From the NCBI RefSeq assembly GCF_019063845.1, contig NZ_CP077683.1, positions 620,001-684,000 of the forward strand: a stretch of DNA of 64,000 nucleotides. The letters are read 5' to 3'. Below are positions 44,411 to 51,875 of this stretch, in pieces. Positions within the stretch are counted from its first letter, which is position 1. Every line of letters begins with the position of its first letter. The position numbers and the translations under genes are program-made. The notes beneath the pieces are model-generated. The model did not search any database. It had not been told where the DNA came from and saw nothing but the letters and a program-made list of their open reading frames with translations. Source of the DNA: Geomonas subterranea (lineage in GTDB: Bacteria > Desulfobacterota > Desulfuromonadia > Geobacterales > Geobacteraceae).

Positions 44411-44626
44411 ATGAAGAAAGTGGTAATGGGTGCGCTGCTGCTGGCGGCGTTTTGCGGCTGCGCCGCGGACAAGGGGAAGGAACTCTTCGACACCGCTCAG
44501 TTCGAGGAAAAGCAGAACAACAGGGAACACGCGAGACAGCTGTACCAGGAAATAGTGGCGAAGTACCCGGATAGCCCAGTGGCGAAACAGGCGCAGGAGA
44601 GATTGTCCGTGCTGGGCGCCAAATAA
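44411..44626 (+). CDS. Small TPR-type lipoprotein
   Basis: The 71-residue product starts at ATG 44411 with GGAGG a few bases upstream; an in-frame start at 44285 gives a non-signal leader and is rejected. A signal peptide with the lipobox CGC (Cys17) is followed by a single TPR-like helical hairpin: AQFEEKQNNREHARQLYQEIVAKYPDSPVA. It resembles the YfgM/YbgF-type repeat unit in isolation. Role unknown; it stands alone between terminator-like elements. Confidence 0.72.
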   Translation: MKKVVMGALLLAAFCGCAADKGKELFDTAQFEEKQNNREHARQLYQEIVAKYPDSPVAKQAQERLSVLGAK

Positions 44627-44689
44627 CCCGCTGTACCTCGGCTTGAGCCCACAACCTGACCCCAGCCGTCCCCGGGAACACCGGACGAC

Positions 44690-44815
44690 CCGGGGGGGCA
44701 GCTCTCCCCCTCCCTTGACTGGAGGGGGCGGGGGGGGGAACGTGCCATTAGCGCAAATGTGGCACCTACCCCCACGCCCTAACCCCATCCCGCAAGGTGA
44801 GGGGGGACTTTCCCC
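44690..44815. repeat. GC-rich palindromes behind the TPR lipoprotein gene
   Basis: CCCTCCCTTGACTGGAGGG (within 44706-44728) is the inverted relative of the 37555-37588 element. CCATCCCGCAAGGTGAGGG follows at 44788, a pattern similar to the other repeat arms. The gap to the next gene (ending at 44893) contains no plausible coding sequence. Confidence 0.5.
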
Positions 44816-44892
44816 GTCACTGCGACAACGCGGACAAAGCTGCCCCAGGGGGACTTTCGCGGCTGAGTGGCGGTTGGAGCGCGGCATGAACT

Positions 44893-46071
44893 TCAGCCGC
44901 TCCTCAGAAACTGCTCCGGCACCAGGCTCGTGGCGAGCATCACCATGTTGATGTCGCCGTGAGACCTCCAGTGTTCCGTCCCCTTTCTCATCTCCTCGAT
45001 CCAGAACGCTTCGATCTTACTCGACATCTTGTGAAACCACAGCATCGCCTCGAGCCGGGGTTGCAGCCAGGGCGCCAGTTCGCCCCCTCGCGCGTCGGGG
45101 TACTCCTCGAACACCCTGGCGAGGCGCGCGGCTCCCTTCAGCCCGATGGAGAGTCCCAGCTCGCGAAACGCCAGACGGTACCTGGCCTGCTGATCGAGAA
45201 AGGTGGCTGCCAGATCCTCGAGGGACAAAAGCCCGTCGTGCACCATCCGCTGGAAGAGGGCGATGTCCTGGAAGGCGTCATTGATGATGAGTTCGCCGCT
45301 CCGGCAGGCGTCGACCAGAATGCTGCCGATGCCGAGGGTGTCGTCGGTACTGAAGTCCCTGTTGCGGCACATCCCGGTCAACTCCCGGACCTCCCGCTCT
45401 AGGTCCGGCAACTCCTGGTCGGTGAATCCGCGGGCGGCAAAGAGGAGTTCGCAGCAGGTCACCAGGCCGTCCAGCGGGTCGTGCTGCCCCACCGAGGGCA
45501 CCAGGGAACGCCTGAGGTCGCTGCTCATCTTCCAGTGGAGCCCGAAGGAGCCATCCGGCGCGGCGCTGAAGCGAAAGGCCCTGTGCGCCGTTTGCGCGAG
45601 CTCCATCGCCCAACGCAGATACCCTGCCTCGCCGGTTACCCGGCTCATGCGGCCCAGGGCGCGCATCCACTTGGTCAGGTAGTGATAGTACTGCCCGTCC
45701 CGCTCCCATTCCAGGCGCTCGTCCATCGGTTCGTCCGGCGCGCGCTCGTCCACCTTCTTGCCGATGCGCAGCCCTCCCCGGGTCGGATGCCGTGCACCCT
45801 CCTCTTCGCCGAGCCCGCTCAGCCAGCCGCTCCTGGCCGAGTCGGGACGGTGCCGCCCCAGGGTCTGATGCACCTGGTCGACCAAGTGCCGCGCCAGCAT
45901 CAGCCATTCCTCGTCCTGGGTGCGGTGATAGAGCTCCAGGAAGTTGAATACCGCGAAGGCGTCGGTCCAGAGATAGCGTCGTGGTGACTTGTTCTCCTGG
46001 GACACTCCGGTTTGGGCTGCGAAATCCAGCATGATCTCCCCGGCCAAGTTGATGCGTTCCTCCTTGTTCAT
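44893..46071 (-). CDS. Unrecognised 392-residue protein, probably all-helical toroid
   Basis: The start at 46071 has GGGAGG upstream; the frame is open further but crosses a decayed dinB remnant. I do not recognise the family. The protein has no signal peptide and is rich in Trp, Leu and paired helices (TDAFAVFNFLELYHRTQDEE, WMRALGRMSRVTGEAGYLRW). That pattern is reminiscent of six-hairpin (alpha/alpha) barrel proteins such as sugar epimerases or glycosidases; this is inference. It overlaps the end of the dinB remnant by 4 bases (ATGA), so the two once formed a coupled pair. Confidence 0.7.
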   Translation of the reverse strand: MNKEERINLAGEIMLDFAAQTGVSQENKSPRRYLWTDAFAVFNFLELYHRTQDEEWLMLARHLVDQVHQTLGRHRPDSARSGWLSGLGEEEGARHPTRGGLRIGKKVDERAPDEPMDERLEWERDGQYYHYLTKWMRALGRMSRVTGEAGYLRWAMELAQTAHRAFRFSAAPDGSFGLHWKMSSDLRRSLVPSVGQHDPLDGLVTCCELLFAARGFTDQELPDLEREVRELTGMCRNRDFSTDDTLGIGSILVDACRSGELIINDAFQDIALFQRMVHDGLLSLEDLAATFLDQQARYRLAFRELGLSIGLKGAARLARVFEEYPDARGGELAPWLQPRLEAMLWFHKMSSKIEAFWIEEMRKGTEHWRSHGDINMVMLATSLVPEQFLRSG

Positions 46072-46415
46072 GTAGCCTCCCTGGTCACGGCGCTTCCGGT
46101 CAGGTAGCGGTTGTGGGCGGGCCACAGCCCCATGACCTGGAGCAGGATGGCGACCTCGCCGATGTGATAGGCGTTGTGGTCGGCGGCGAGCAGCACCTCC
46201 CTGAAGATGCTGTACTCCGGGGCGTGGGGCAGTGGAGCCAAAGGTCGATCTATTCGTCCCGGACCAGGTCCTTGAGCGCTTCGAGGTCTGCCCGAAAACG
46301 TTCACAGCTGTCGCGCCAGCTGGCCTCGTCCGTGGTCCGGCCAGGAGACGGGCGGTAGCCGGCGGGGTAATCCGGGGAGCGGCCCCCTCCCGGGATCCGT
46401 CGATGCAGAAGATAA
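46068..46415 (-). pseudogene. Decayed DinB-family gene (N-truncated, frameshifted)
   Basis: Two frames on the minus strand make one DinB-like C-terminal half. The first encodes DEASWRDSCERFRADLEALK and stops at TAG 46252-46250. The second, shifted by one base, encodes HAPEYSIFREVLLAADHNAY and HIGEVAILLQVMGLW, then ends at 46068. One extra A near 46252 would join them. DinB family proteins have a His-metal four-helix bundle; the HNAYH motif is kept. The first 60-odd residues have no counterpart upstream, so the gene is also truncated. It ends in an ATGA overlap with the 392-residue protein gene. Confidence 0.7.
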
Positions 46416-46470
46416 AATATTTATAATCTTTTGATTTTTTTGCAAGTGCAATGAGCCAGGAGGGAACATC

Positions 46471-46545
46471 ATGAACGCTTTTTTCGCCTCGCCCGCAGCA
46501 CACCGCTGCCGCAACCTGCGCGAGGCCGGGTCACGGGGGAAGTGA
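46471..46545 (+). other. Possible 24-codon small ORF with a strong ribosome-binding site
   Basis: ATG 46471 has AGGAGGGA ending about five bases upstream and encodes MNAFFASPAAHRCRNLREAG plus four residues before TGA. It is Arg-rich and not recognised. It lies in the gap between the dinB remnant and the cytochrome gene, on the opposite strand to both. The good site is the only evidence. Confidence 0.25.
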
Positions 46546-46605
46546 ACTGGGTCACAAAGCGGGAAGTGCCGGCGGGGGCGTCATGGCCCCCACCGGAGAT
46601 GCGGA

Positions 46606-47016
46606 TTACGGGAAGGTGGCGAGGATGTACTGGCCGATCTTCTTGGCGTCGTCGTTGGAGATCATCCCTTCGTCGAACTTGTTCATGCCTGGACCGGGGT
46701 TGCGCATGATCTTGACGATGTCCTCGGGCTTGGTGATCTTGCTTCTGTCGGCCATGGCCTTGGCGCTCAGCGTTTTGGACGGGGTGATGGTGTTGCCGCC
46801 GTTGGGATGGCAGACCGCGCAGTGCTGCTTGAAGAGCTGCTCGCCCGTGAGACCTGTCGCCGACGGCGCGGGGGGCGCCGTCGATGTTGCCGGCTTGGCC
46901 GTCGAGACCACGCTTTGCGGAGGTTGCGCCTGCTCCTCGCTCTTCTTCTTGCAGCCTGCCGCAGCACCGGTAATGAGTGCCAGTATTGCCACTGTTACAA
47001 CCAAACGCCTCTGCAT
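46606..47016 (-). CDS. Monohaem c-type cytochrome, lipoprotein
   Basis: The 136-residue product starts at 47016. The signal peptide ends in a lipobox-like AAGC (Cys22), followed by a Pro/Ala/Ser linker (about 30-55). The class I cytochrome domain has haem site C66-A-V-C-H70 and a probable axial methionine at Met111 or Met118 (GPGMNKFDEGMIS). GGAGG lies upstream. It is a periplasmic electron carrier tethered to a membrane. Partner unknown; it is a single-gene unit next to the Cys-knuckle lipoprotein gene, which diverges from it. Confidence 0.88.
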   Translation of the reverse strand: MQRRLVVTVAILALITGAAAGCKKKSEEQAQPPQSVVSTAKPATSTAPPAPSATGLTGEQLFKQHCAVCHPNGGNTITPSKTLSAKAMADRSKITKPEDIVKIMRNPGPGMNKFDEGMISNDDAKKIGQYILATFP

Positions 47017-47119
47017 GTGACACCTCCTGTTAGATTGTTTTCATCCGGCGAGTATATCAGATAAAAGCAACTGCGCCGGAATGCGGTCCATTTTCATCGT
47101 CGCTTTTTTGAGGCGGCGT

Positions 47120-47147
47120 TTGACATGGAGTTGGTCGATGCTAATGT
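47120..47147 (+). promoter_or_regulatory. Promoter of the Cys-knuckle lipoprotein gene
   Basis: TTGACA (47120-47125) and TAATGT (47142-47147) lie 16 bases apart, 43 bases before ATG 47190. Confidence 0.5.
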
Positions 47148-47189
47148 TTAGCGTTCCCGCCATCCTGACCTCTACCGGAGGAGCCGCAT

Positions 47190-47510
47190 ATGAAGAAGAC
47201 TCCGATCGCCATCGTGTTGCTGCTGTTGTCCCACGTGGTGCTCTCTTGTGCGGGAGATGGAGAAGTGGTGCATCGTGGCAACGGCAAGTTCCTTCCCGAT
47301 CAGCGTGATGTAGAGGCTAGTCCCACGCAGGAGAACGCCTGCGACTGCTGCCAGAAATGCAAGGCTGCCACGAAGGAGGCGAAGCCGCAACTGGAAGAGG
47401 ACACCAGCAAGGAATCCGGCTGCGAGGCATGCTGCCGAAAGTGCGGCCGCCCGGTACAGCCGCTCCCCGAAGACATCCCCCCCGAGATCACCAAGCCCGG
47501 ACCGAAATGA
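47190..47510 (+). CDS. Small lipoprotein with two cysteine knuckles
   Basis: The 106-residue product starts at ATG 47190 behind GGAGGA. A signal peptide with lipobox VLSC (Cys20) precedes a mature protein with two Cys clusters: C51-x-C53-C54-x-x-C57 and C78-x-x-C81-C82-x-x-C85, both followed by basic residues. The C-terminus is Pro-rich. I do not recognise the family. Paired CC knuckles suggest binding of two metal ions or clusters in the periplasm. It diverges from the monohaem cytochrome gene and lies upstream of fur. Confidence 0.72.
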   Translation: MKKTPIAIVLLLLSHVVLSCAGDGEVVHRGNGKFLPDQRDVEASPTQENACDCCQKCKAATKEAKPQLEEDTSKESGCEACCRKCGRPVQPLPEDIPPEITKPGPK

Positions 47511-47569
47511 GTCGTCCGCAAGGGCGCCGCTGTCTCCATCCCCGCCCAAAAGACATAGTCCTCGTTCAA

Positions 47570-47588
47570 CTGTCATCTCCGGTGACAG
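47570..47588. promoter_or_regulatory. 19-bp palindrome CTGTCA-N7-TGACAG
   Basis: CTGTCA (47570-47575) and TGACAG (47583-47588) form a perfect interrupted palindrome 60 bases after the Cys-knuckle lipoprotein gene. TGTCA...TGACA recurs over the fur -35 box. It could be an operator; it has no T-tract. Confidence 0.3.
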
Positions 47589-47736
47589 TACGGGCTCCGC
47601 GAGTCAACCAACAGAGTGCCTCTCACCTGCAGACAGGCGGTGACTCAGGGTAGTGCCTGCGGTCCCACTCCGGCGCGTCCCTCTCTCCGGTCCTGAGACA
47701 AACATTTCGCCTTCCCCTTCTGTCATTAAAAAAGAG

Positions 47737-47765
47737 TTGACAGTGACAGCGCCGCTCGATATCAT
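47737..47765 (+). promoter_or_regulatory. Sigma-70 promoter of fur
   Basis: TTGACA (47737-47742) and TATCAT (47760-47765) are separated by exactly 17 bases. TGTCATTA just upstream and TGACAGTGACA over the -35 box make a partly palindromic surround, which may allow autoregulation. Confidence 0.7.
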
Positions 47766-47791
47766 GACATCCACTTTCAATTGGGGTCCTC

Positions 47792-48223
47792 ATGAAACGA
47801 GCCAAGAAAAAAGCTTTCGCCGACTTCATGTCCCAGAGGGGACTCAAGTCGACCAAGCAGCGCGACATCATCCTCGACTGTTTCCTTTCCAGCGACAGGC
47901 ATCTGAGCATAGAGGAGTTGTATCTGAAGCTCAGGTCCAAGCACCCGAACATCGGCTACGCCACCGTGTACCGCACCCTCAAGCTCTTCGCGGAGGCCGG
48001 GATCGCCCGCGAGATGCAGTTCGGCGACGGGCAGACCCGTTACGAGCACGTAAGCGAAGGGGAGCACCACGACCACCTGGTCTGCACCAAGTGCGGCCAC
48101 ATCGAAGAATTCGAAAACGAAACCATCGAGAAACTGCAGGACGAGGTGGCCAACAGCCGCGGCTTCCTCATCGAGCGCCATCGCCTCGAAATTTACGGTC
48201 TCTGCGCCACCTGCAGGAAGTAG
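47792..48223 (+). CDS. fur: Fur-family metal-responsive repressor
   Basis: The 143-residue product has an N-terminal winged helix (about 15-80, with NIGYATVYRTLKLF as the recognition region) and a dimerisation domain. HHDH (92-95) and two CxxC pairs (Cys98/101 and Cys138/141) give regulatory and structural metal sites. It is most like Fur proper rather than Zur or PerR, supported by feoB next door. It would repress iron uptake genes when iron is replete. It has its own promoter. Confidence 0.9.
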   Translation: MKRAKKKAFADFMSQRGLKSTKQRDIILDCFLSSDRHLSIEELYLKLRSKHPNIGYATVYRTLKLFAEAGIAREMQFGDGQTRYEHVSEGEHHDHLVCTKCGHIEEFENETIEKLQDEVANSRGFLIERHRLEIYGLCATCRK

Positions 48224-48327
48224 CGCGCCTGCCCGCACGAAGGATTCATTAGCGTCCTTACGTGCCGGTTGCGGCTGCAGCTGCTAAGACCTTGAATCTC
48301 GCGACATAATAAATTTTCCCGCCATCA

Positions 48328-48359
48328 TGAAAGTGACATTCATTGGCATTTCATTGGCA
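48328..48359 (+). promoter_or_regulatory. Candidate Fur operator upstream of feoB
   Basis: TGAAAGTGACATTCA (48328-48342) is a 7-1-7 near-palindrome with one mismatch, the architecture of a Fur box. It overlaps an 11-base direct repeat (ATTCATTGGCA, TTTCATTGGCA; 48338-48359). It lies 30-60 bases before the feoB ATG. Iron-dependent repression by the neighbouring Fur is the natural reading. Confidence 0.45.
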
Positions 48360-48389
48360 AACGAACGTTAAAGAGGGGTAGGTAGAGTC

Positions 48390-50381
48390 ATGTCATTTTT
48401 CGGTAAGAAGGGTTCCTGTCACGAAACACCCACCGTCAGCAGTACCGGCGCCAAGAAAGTGGCCCTGGTCGGGAATCCCAACGTCGGGAAAAGTGTGCTC
48501 TTCAACGCGCTGACCGGCGCTTACGTCACCGTCTCCAACTACCCCGGCACCTCGGTGGAGGTTTCCCGCGGCACTACCGCGATCAACGGGGAGGAGTTCG
48601 AGATCATCGACACCCCGGGGATGTATTCCATCCTTCCCATAACCGAGGAGGAGCGGGTCGCCCGCGAGATCCTGCTCACCGAGCGGCCGCACCTCGTGCT
48701 GCACGTGCTCGACGCGCGCAACCTGGAGCGGATGCTCCCCATGACCCTGCAGTTGATCGAGGCGGAGCTCCCGGTGGTCCTGGTGGTCAACATCATGGAC
48801 GAGGCGGCGCGCATGGGGCTCGAGATCGACATCCCCCTGCTGTCCCAGCGTCTGGGCATCCCGGTGATCGGCGCCGCCACCGCGAAGAAGGTCGGCCTTC
48901 CCGAGATCAGGGCGGCCATCGCCGGCTTCACCGCGAGCACCGTCGCACCCTTTGGGTACTCCCGCCTCATGGAATCGGATATCGCCGCGATCTCCGGCTG
49001 CCTGAAGGGGGAATACATCCTCTCCAGGAAGTCGCTGGCGCTCCTTCTCCTGCAGGGTGACGACGAGGTGGCGGAACTGGTGCGCGACAGCGAGGGTGAC
49101 GGGTTCGCCCAGGTCGAGACCGCGGTCAAGGAGAAGCGCTTCGAGCGCAGGGAGTCCTTCCACCTCGACCTCTCCATGGAACGCAAATCCATCGTCAAGA
49201 AGGTGCTCGACGGCGCCTTCAGGACGCCGCAGAAACGGGTGGTCACGCTGGCGGAGCGCATCTCCCGCCTGACCGTGCGTCCGGCCACCGGGATCCCGCT
49301 GCTCCTCATCGTGCTCTATTTCGGCCTGTACCAGTTCGTCGGGGTGTTCGGCGCCGGGACCCTGGTGGACTTTCTTGAGGGGAAGGGGTTCGAGGAGCAT
49401 TTCAACCCCTGGATAACCGGGTTAGTGAAGGGTAACGTCCCCTGGCCCGTCATCCAGGAACTCTTCGTCGGCGAGTACGGCATCATCACCCTCGGTTTTC
49501 GCTACGCGGTCGGCATCATCCTCCCCATCGTGGCGACCTTTTTCCTCTTCTTCTCCGTCCTCGAGGACAGCGGCTACTTCCCGCGCCTGGCGCTTTTGGT
49601 GGACCGGGTCTTCAAGACCATGGGGCTCACCGGCCGCGCCGTGATCCCGATGGTGCTCGGTTTTGGCTGCGACACCATGGCCACCATGGTGACCCGGACC
49701 CTGGAGACGGTGCGCGAGCGCGTCATCGCGACGGTGCTTTTGGCGCTGGCGATTCCCTGCTCCGCGCAGCTGGGGGTGATCATGTCGCTTCTGTCCCAAA
49801 GCCCCCGCGCGCTTTTGGTCTGGAGCCTCTGCCTGTTCGGCATCTTCCTCCTGGTGGGGCTCCTCGCCGCCAAGGTGCTCCCCGGCGACACCCCGATGTT
49901 CTACATGGAGATCCCCCCCATGCGGCTGCCGCAGTTCTCCAACGTGCTGACCAAGACCTACACCCGGATGCAGTGGTACTTCATGGAGATACTGCCGCTG
50001 TTCATCCTGGCCTCGGTCCTCTTGTGGCTGGGGAAGATAACCAACTTCTTCGAGAAGATGATAAACGTGATGACGCCGGTGATGGCTTCCCTGGGGCTTC
50101 CCAAGGAGAGTGCCGTCGCCTTCATCTTCGGCTTTTTCCGCCGCGACTACGGCGCCGCCGGCCTGTACGACCTGCAGAGCAAGGGGCTCATGAGCCCGCG
50201 CCAGCTGACCGTGGCCGCCGTGACCCTGACCCTGTTCATCCCGTGTGTGGCGCAGTTCCTGATCATGAAGAAGGAGCGTGGCTGGAAGGTCGCCATCGGC
50301 ATCGGCCTGTTCGTCTCCACCTTCGCCTTCGGCACCGGCTGGGTGTTGAACCGCTTCCTGCTCCTGACCAACATCGTGTAA
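48390..50381 (+). CDS. feoB: Ferrous iron transporter FeoB
   Basis: The 663-residue product has the N-terminal GTPase: G1 GNPNVGKS (28-35), G3 DTPG (74-77) and NIMDEA as G4. A helical GDI-like domain (about 185-285) and a membrane domain with paired Gate motifs (about 300-660, with GFGCDTMATMVTRTLE and IPCSAQLGV) follow. It imports Fe2+ across the inner membrane, which suits an anaerobe with reduced iron. FeoA is not separate here but fused to the DtxR protein downstream. The length is slightly shorter than E. coli FeoB. Confidence 0.95.
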   Translation: MSFFGKKGSCHETPTVSSTGAKKVALVGNPNVGKSVLFNALTGAYVTVSNYPGTSVEVSRGTTAINGEEFEIIDTPGMYSILPITEEERVAREILLTERPHLVLHVLDARNLERMLPMTLQLIEAELPVVLVVNIMDEAARMGLEIDIPLLSQRLGIPVIGAATAKKVGLPEIRAAIAGFTASTVAPFGYSRLMESDIAAISGCLKGEYILSRKSLALLLLQGDDEVAELVRDSEGDGFAQVETAVKEKRFERRESFHLDLSMERKSIVKKVLDGAFRTPQKRVVTLAERISRLTVRPATGIPLLLIVLYFGLYQFVGVFGAGTLVDFLEGKGFEEHFNPWITGLVKGNVPWPVIQELFVGEYGIITLGFRYAVGIILPIVATFFLFFSVLEDSGYFPRLALLVDRVFKTMGLTGRAVIPMVLGFGCDTMATMVTRTLETVRERVIATVLLALAIPCSAQLGVIMSLLSQSPRALLVWSLCLFGIFLLVGLLAAKVLPGDTPMFYMEIPPMRLPQFSNVLTKTYTRMQWYFMEILPLFILASVLLWLGKITNFFEKMINVMTPVMASLGLPKESAVAFIFGFFRRDYGAAGLYDLQSKGLMSPRQLTVAAVTLTLFIPCVAQFLIMKKERGWKVAIGIGLFVSTFAFGTGWVLNRFLLLTNIV

Positions 50382-50400
50382 CGGCATAAAACCTATTCAA

Positions 50401-50621
50401 ACAGGGATGAAGGGGATCAAGGGGATCAAGGGGATTAGAGGCAAAAACTTTTCTCACGCAAAGACGCAAAGACGCGGAGAACTACAGAAACTCAAAGTTT
50501 TCAAACCCTTAGGAGCTTTTTGGTTTACCCCCAGGACCCTGCTTTCTTTGCGACTTTGCGTCTTGGCGTGACACCGGGTTTTGTTTCAGGTGTTATCCCT
50601 TTCATCCCCTTCATCCCTGTG
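50401..50621. repeat. Dispersed CGCAAAG/GGGATGAAGGGG palindromic repeat, copy 2
   Basis: The order is A-B-B'-A'. A is ACAGGGATGAAGGGGATCAA onward (50401-50437) and B is ACGCAAAGACGCAAAGACGC (from 50456). B' is CTTTGCGACTTTGCGTC (about 50546) and A' is ATCCCTTTCATCCCCTTCAT onward (50595-50617). Both arm types recur in copy 3 at 62946-63147 in a different order. Confidence 0.75.
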
Positions 50622-50655
50622 AAGGTAGAAGGTGGGACGTGTTTTAGAGGTTTTC

Positions 50656-50838
50656 ATGAGATGCGGATTTTGCGGACACGAGTTCGCGGAGAGCGAAGGA
50701 AACGTGGGGTGCAAAAATTGCCCGATGTCATCCGGCTGCAAGATGGTAAAATGTCCCCGCTGCAATTATGAGAACCCGCCGGAGCCGGCTCTCGTTAAAG
50801 GGATTAAGAAGATATTCGGCAAGAAGGATCGAGAGTAG
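50656..50838 (+). CDS. Small seven-cysteine zinc-ribbon protein next to feoB
   Basis: The 60-residue product starts at ATG 50656, five bases after AGAGG. Cysteines at 3, 6, 19, 22, 28, 33 and 36 (CGFC, CKNC, CPRC) give at least one zinc ribbon plus an extra Cys. The C-terminus is basic (LVKGIKKIFGKKDRE). There is no signal. It lies between feoB and the DtxR-FeoA gene, the place where FeoC-type accessory proteins occur. An Fe-S or zinc site sensing iron or oxygen for FeoB is plausible but unproven. Confidence 0.7.
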   Translation: MRCGFCGHEFAESEGNVGCKNCPMSSGCKMVKCPRCNYENPPEPALVKGIKKIFGKKDRE

Positions 50839-50892
50839 CGCCTGGGCCCGTGGGCCGCACAATGACCCCGAGTGAGGGAAAAAGGAGAAGGT

Positions 50893-51537
50893 ATGAAGCT
50901 TAGCGATAAAGCGGAAGAGATACTGGAGGCGCTCTGGATCGAGTCGGAGGAGAAGGGGACCGGCTACGCAGAACTGGACCGGATGGAGATCGAGGCCTCC
51001 GATCCCGCCTACCACGAGCTCTCCGCGCACGCCCTGGTGGAGATCAAAGGGGGGCGCATCTACTTCCGCCCCGAGGGGCGCGAGGAAGGGCGCATGACCA
51101 TCAGGCGGCATCGCCTGGCGGAGAGGCTCATGATGGACGTCTTGAACATCAGGGGCGAGAGCGGTGACGTGAAGGCGTGCCAGTTCGAGCACCTCTTGAA
51201 CGAGGGGGTGGACAGCAAGGTCTGCACCATGCTGAATCACCCGGCGACCTGCCCCCACGGCAAGCCGATCCCCCCCGGGGAGTGCTGCGAGGAGGCGCGC
51301 AAAAGCGGCGATCTCGGCGTCGTGCCGCTCACCGAGCTGAAGCCGGGTGACGAGGGGGACATCGCCTACATCCTGACCGAGGACAGCAAGAAGATGCAGA
51401 AGCTGATGGCGATGGGGGTCCTCCCGGGGAACCGGATCTCCCTTTTGCAGGCGTTTCCCTCCTACATATTCAGGGTGGGGTTCTCCGAGTTCGCCATCGA
51501 TTCGGCCATGGCGCGGGAGATTTTCGTCCGGCGCTAG
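50893..51537 (+). CDS. DtxR-type metal-dependent regulator fused to FeoA-like domain
   Basis: The 214-residue product starts at ATG 50893 behind AAAGGAG. The N-terminal winged helix (about 1-65) and DtxR dimerisation/metal domain are followed by HPATCPHGKPIPPG (about 117-130). An SH3-like FeoA domain (about 143-214, with VVPLTELKPGDEGDIAYI and KLMAMGVLPGNRISLLQ) completes it. It should bind Fe2+ or Mn2+ and regulate DNA; the FeoA part could also contact FeoB. It follows feoB and the zinc-ribbon gene, giving two distinct iron regulators in this island. Confidence 0.88.
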   Translation: MKLSDKAEEILEALWIESEEKGTGYAELDRMEIEASDPAYHELSAHALVEIKGGRIYFRPEGREEGRMTIRRHRLAERLMMDVLNIRGESGDVKACQFEHLLNEGVDSKVCTMLNHPATCPHGKPIPPGECCEEARKSGDLGVVPLTELKPGDEGDIAYILTEDSKKMQKLMAMGVLPGNRISLLQAFPSYIFRVGFSEFAIDSAMAREIFVRR

Positions 51538-51875
51538 GGCTCCGGAGCCGGCTTTCGCCCCGGCTCGAACCGGCAACGCTTTGACAGACAAGGGCGTCCC
51601 TTAACGGGGACGCCCTTTTTTGTGGTTAAAGATGCCCGAAATCATTGGCGATCCGGGGTGAATCGCCGTTTTCGGAGCTCCAGCGGAACCGTGCCCCGGG
51701 GTAAACGCCAATGAGCGCGGGCACTTCCCATTAAATTGCCGAAGTTTCGAATTACATGAGAAAAAGCCTTCAAGATCTGTCCACGAGTGTCGATAAAATA
51801 ACTCAACCGGGCCCGCCTTGAGAACTTCGGGCCAGGCGCCCGGCTGACCAACACTTAGGGAGCAAAAGGAAACTT
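51538..51875. other. Intergenic region before the chemosensory operon
   Basis: After the terminator it has an inverted pair GGCGAT...ATCGCC (51647-51667) and an AT-rich stretch. A possible -10 box TAAAAT (51794-51799) lacks a good -35 partner. I looked for a cyclic-di-GMP riboswitch and for sigma-28 or sigma-54 boxes and saw none that are convincing. Confidence 0.4.
51590..51621 (+). terminator. Intrinsic terminator after DtxR-FeoA gene
   Basis: AAGGGCGTCCC (51590-51600) and GGGACGCCCTT (51607-51617) form a perfect 11-bp stem with a six-base loop and a T-run to 51621. It closes the iron island. Confidence 0.9.

Noticed and set aside
51622..51875. Cyclic-di-GMP (GEMM) riboswitch before the chemosensory operon
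   Set aside because: Only a short GGCGAT/ATCGCC pair is present; the conserved GEMM core and tetraloop sequences are not found.
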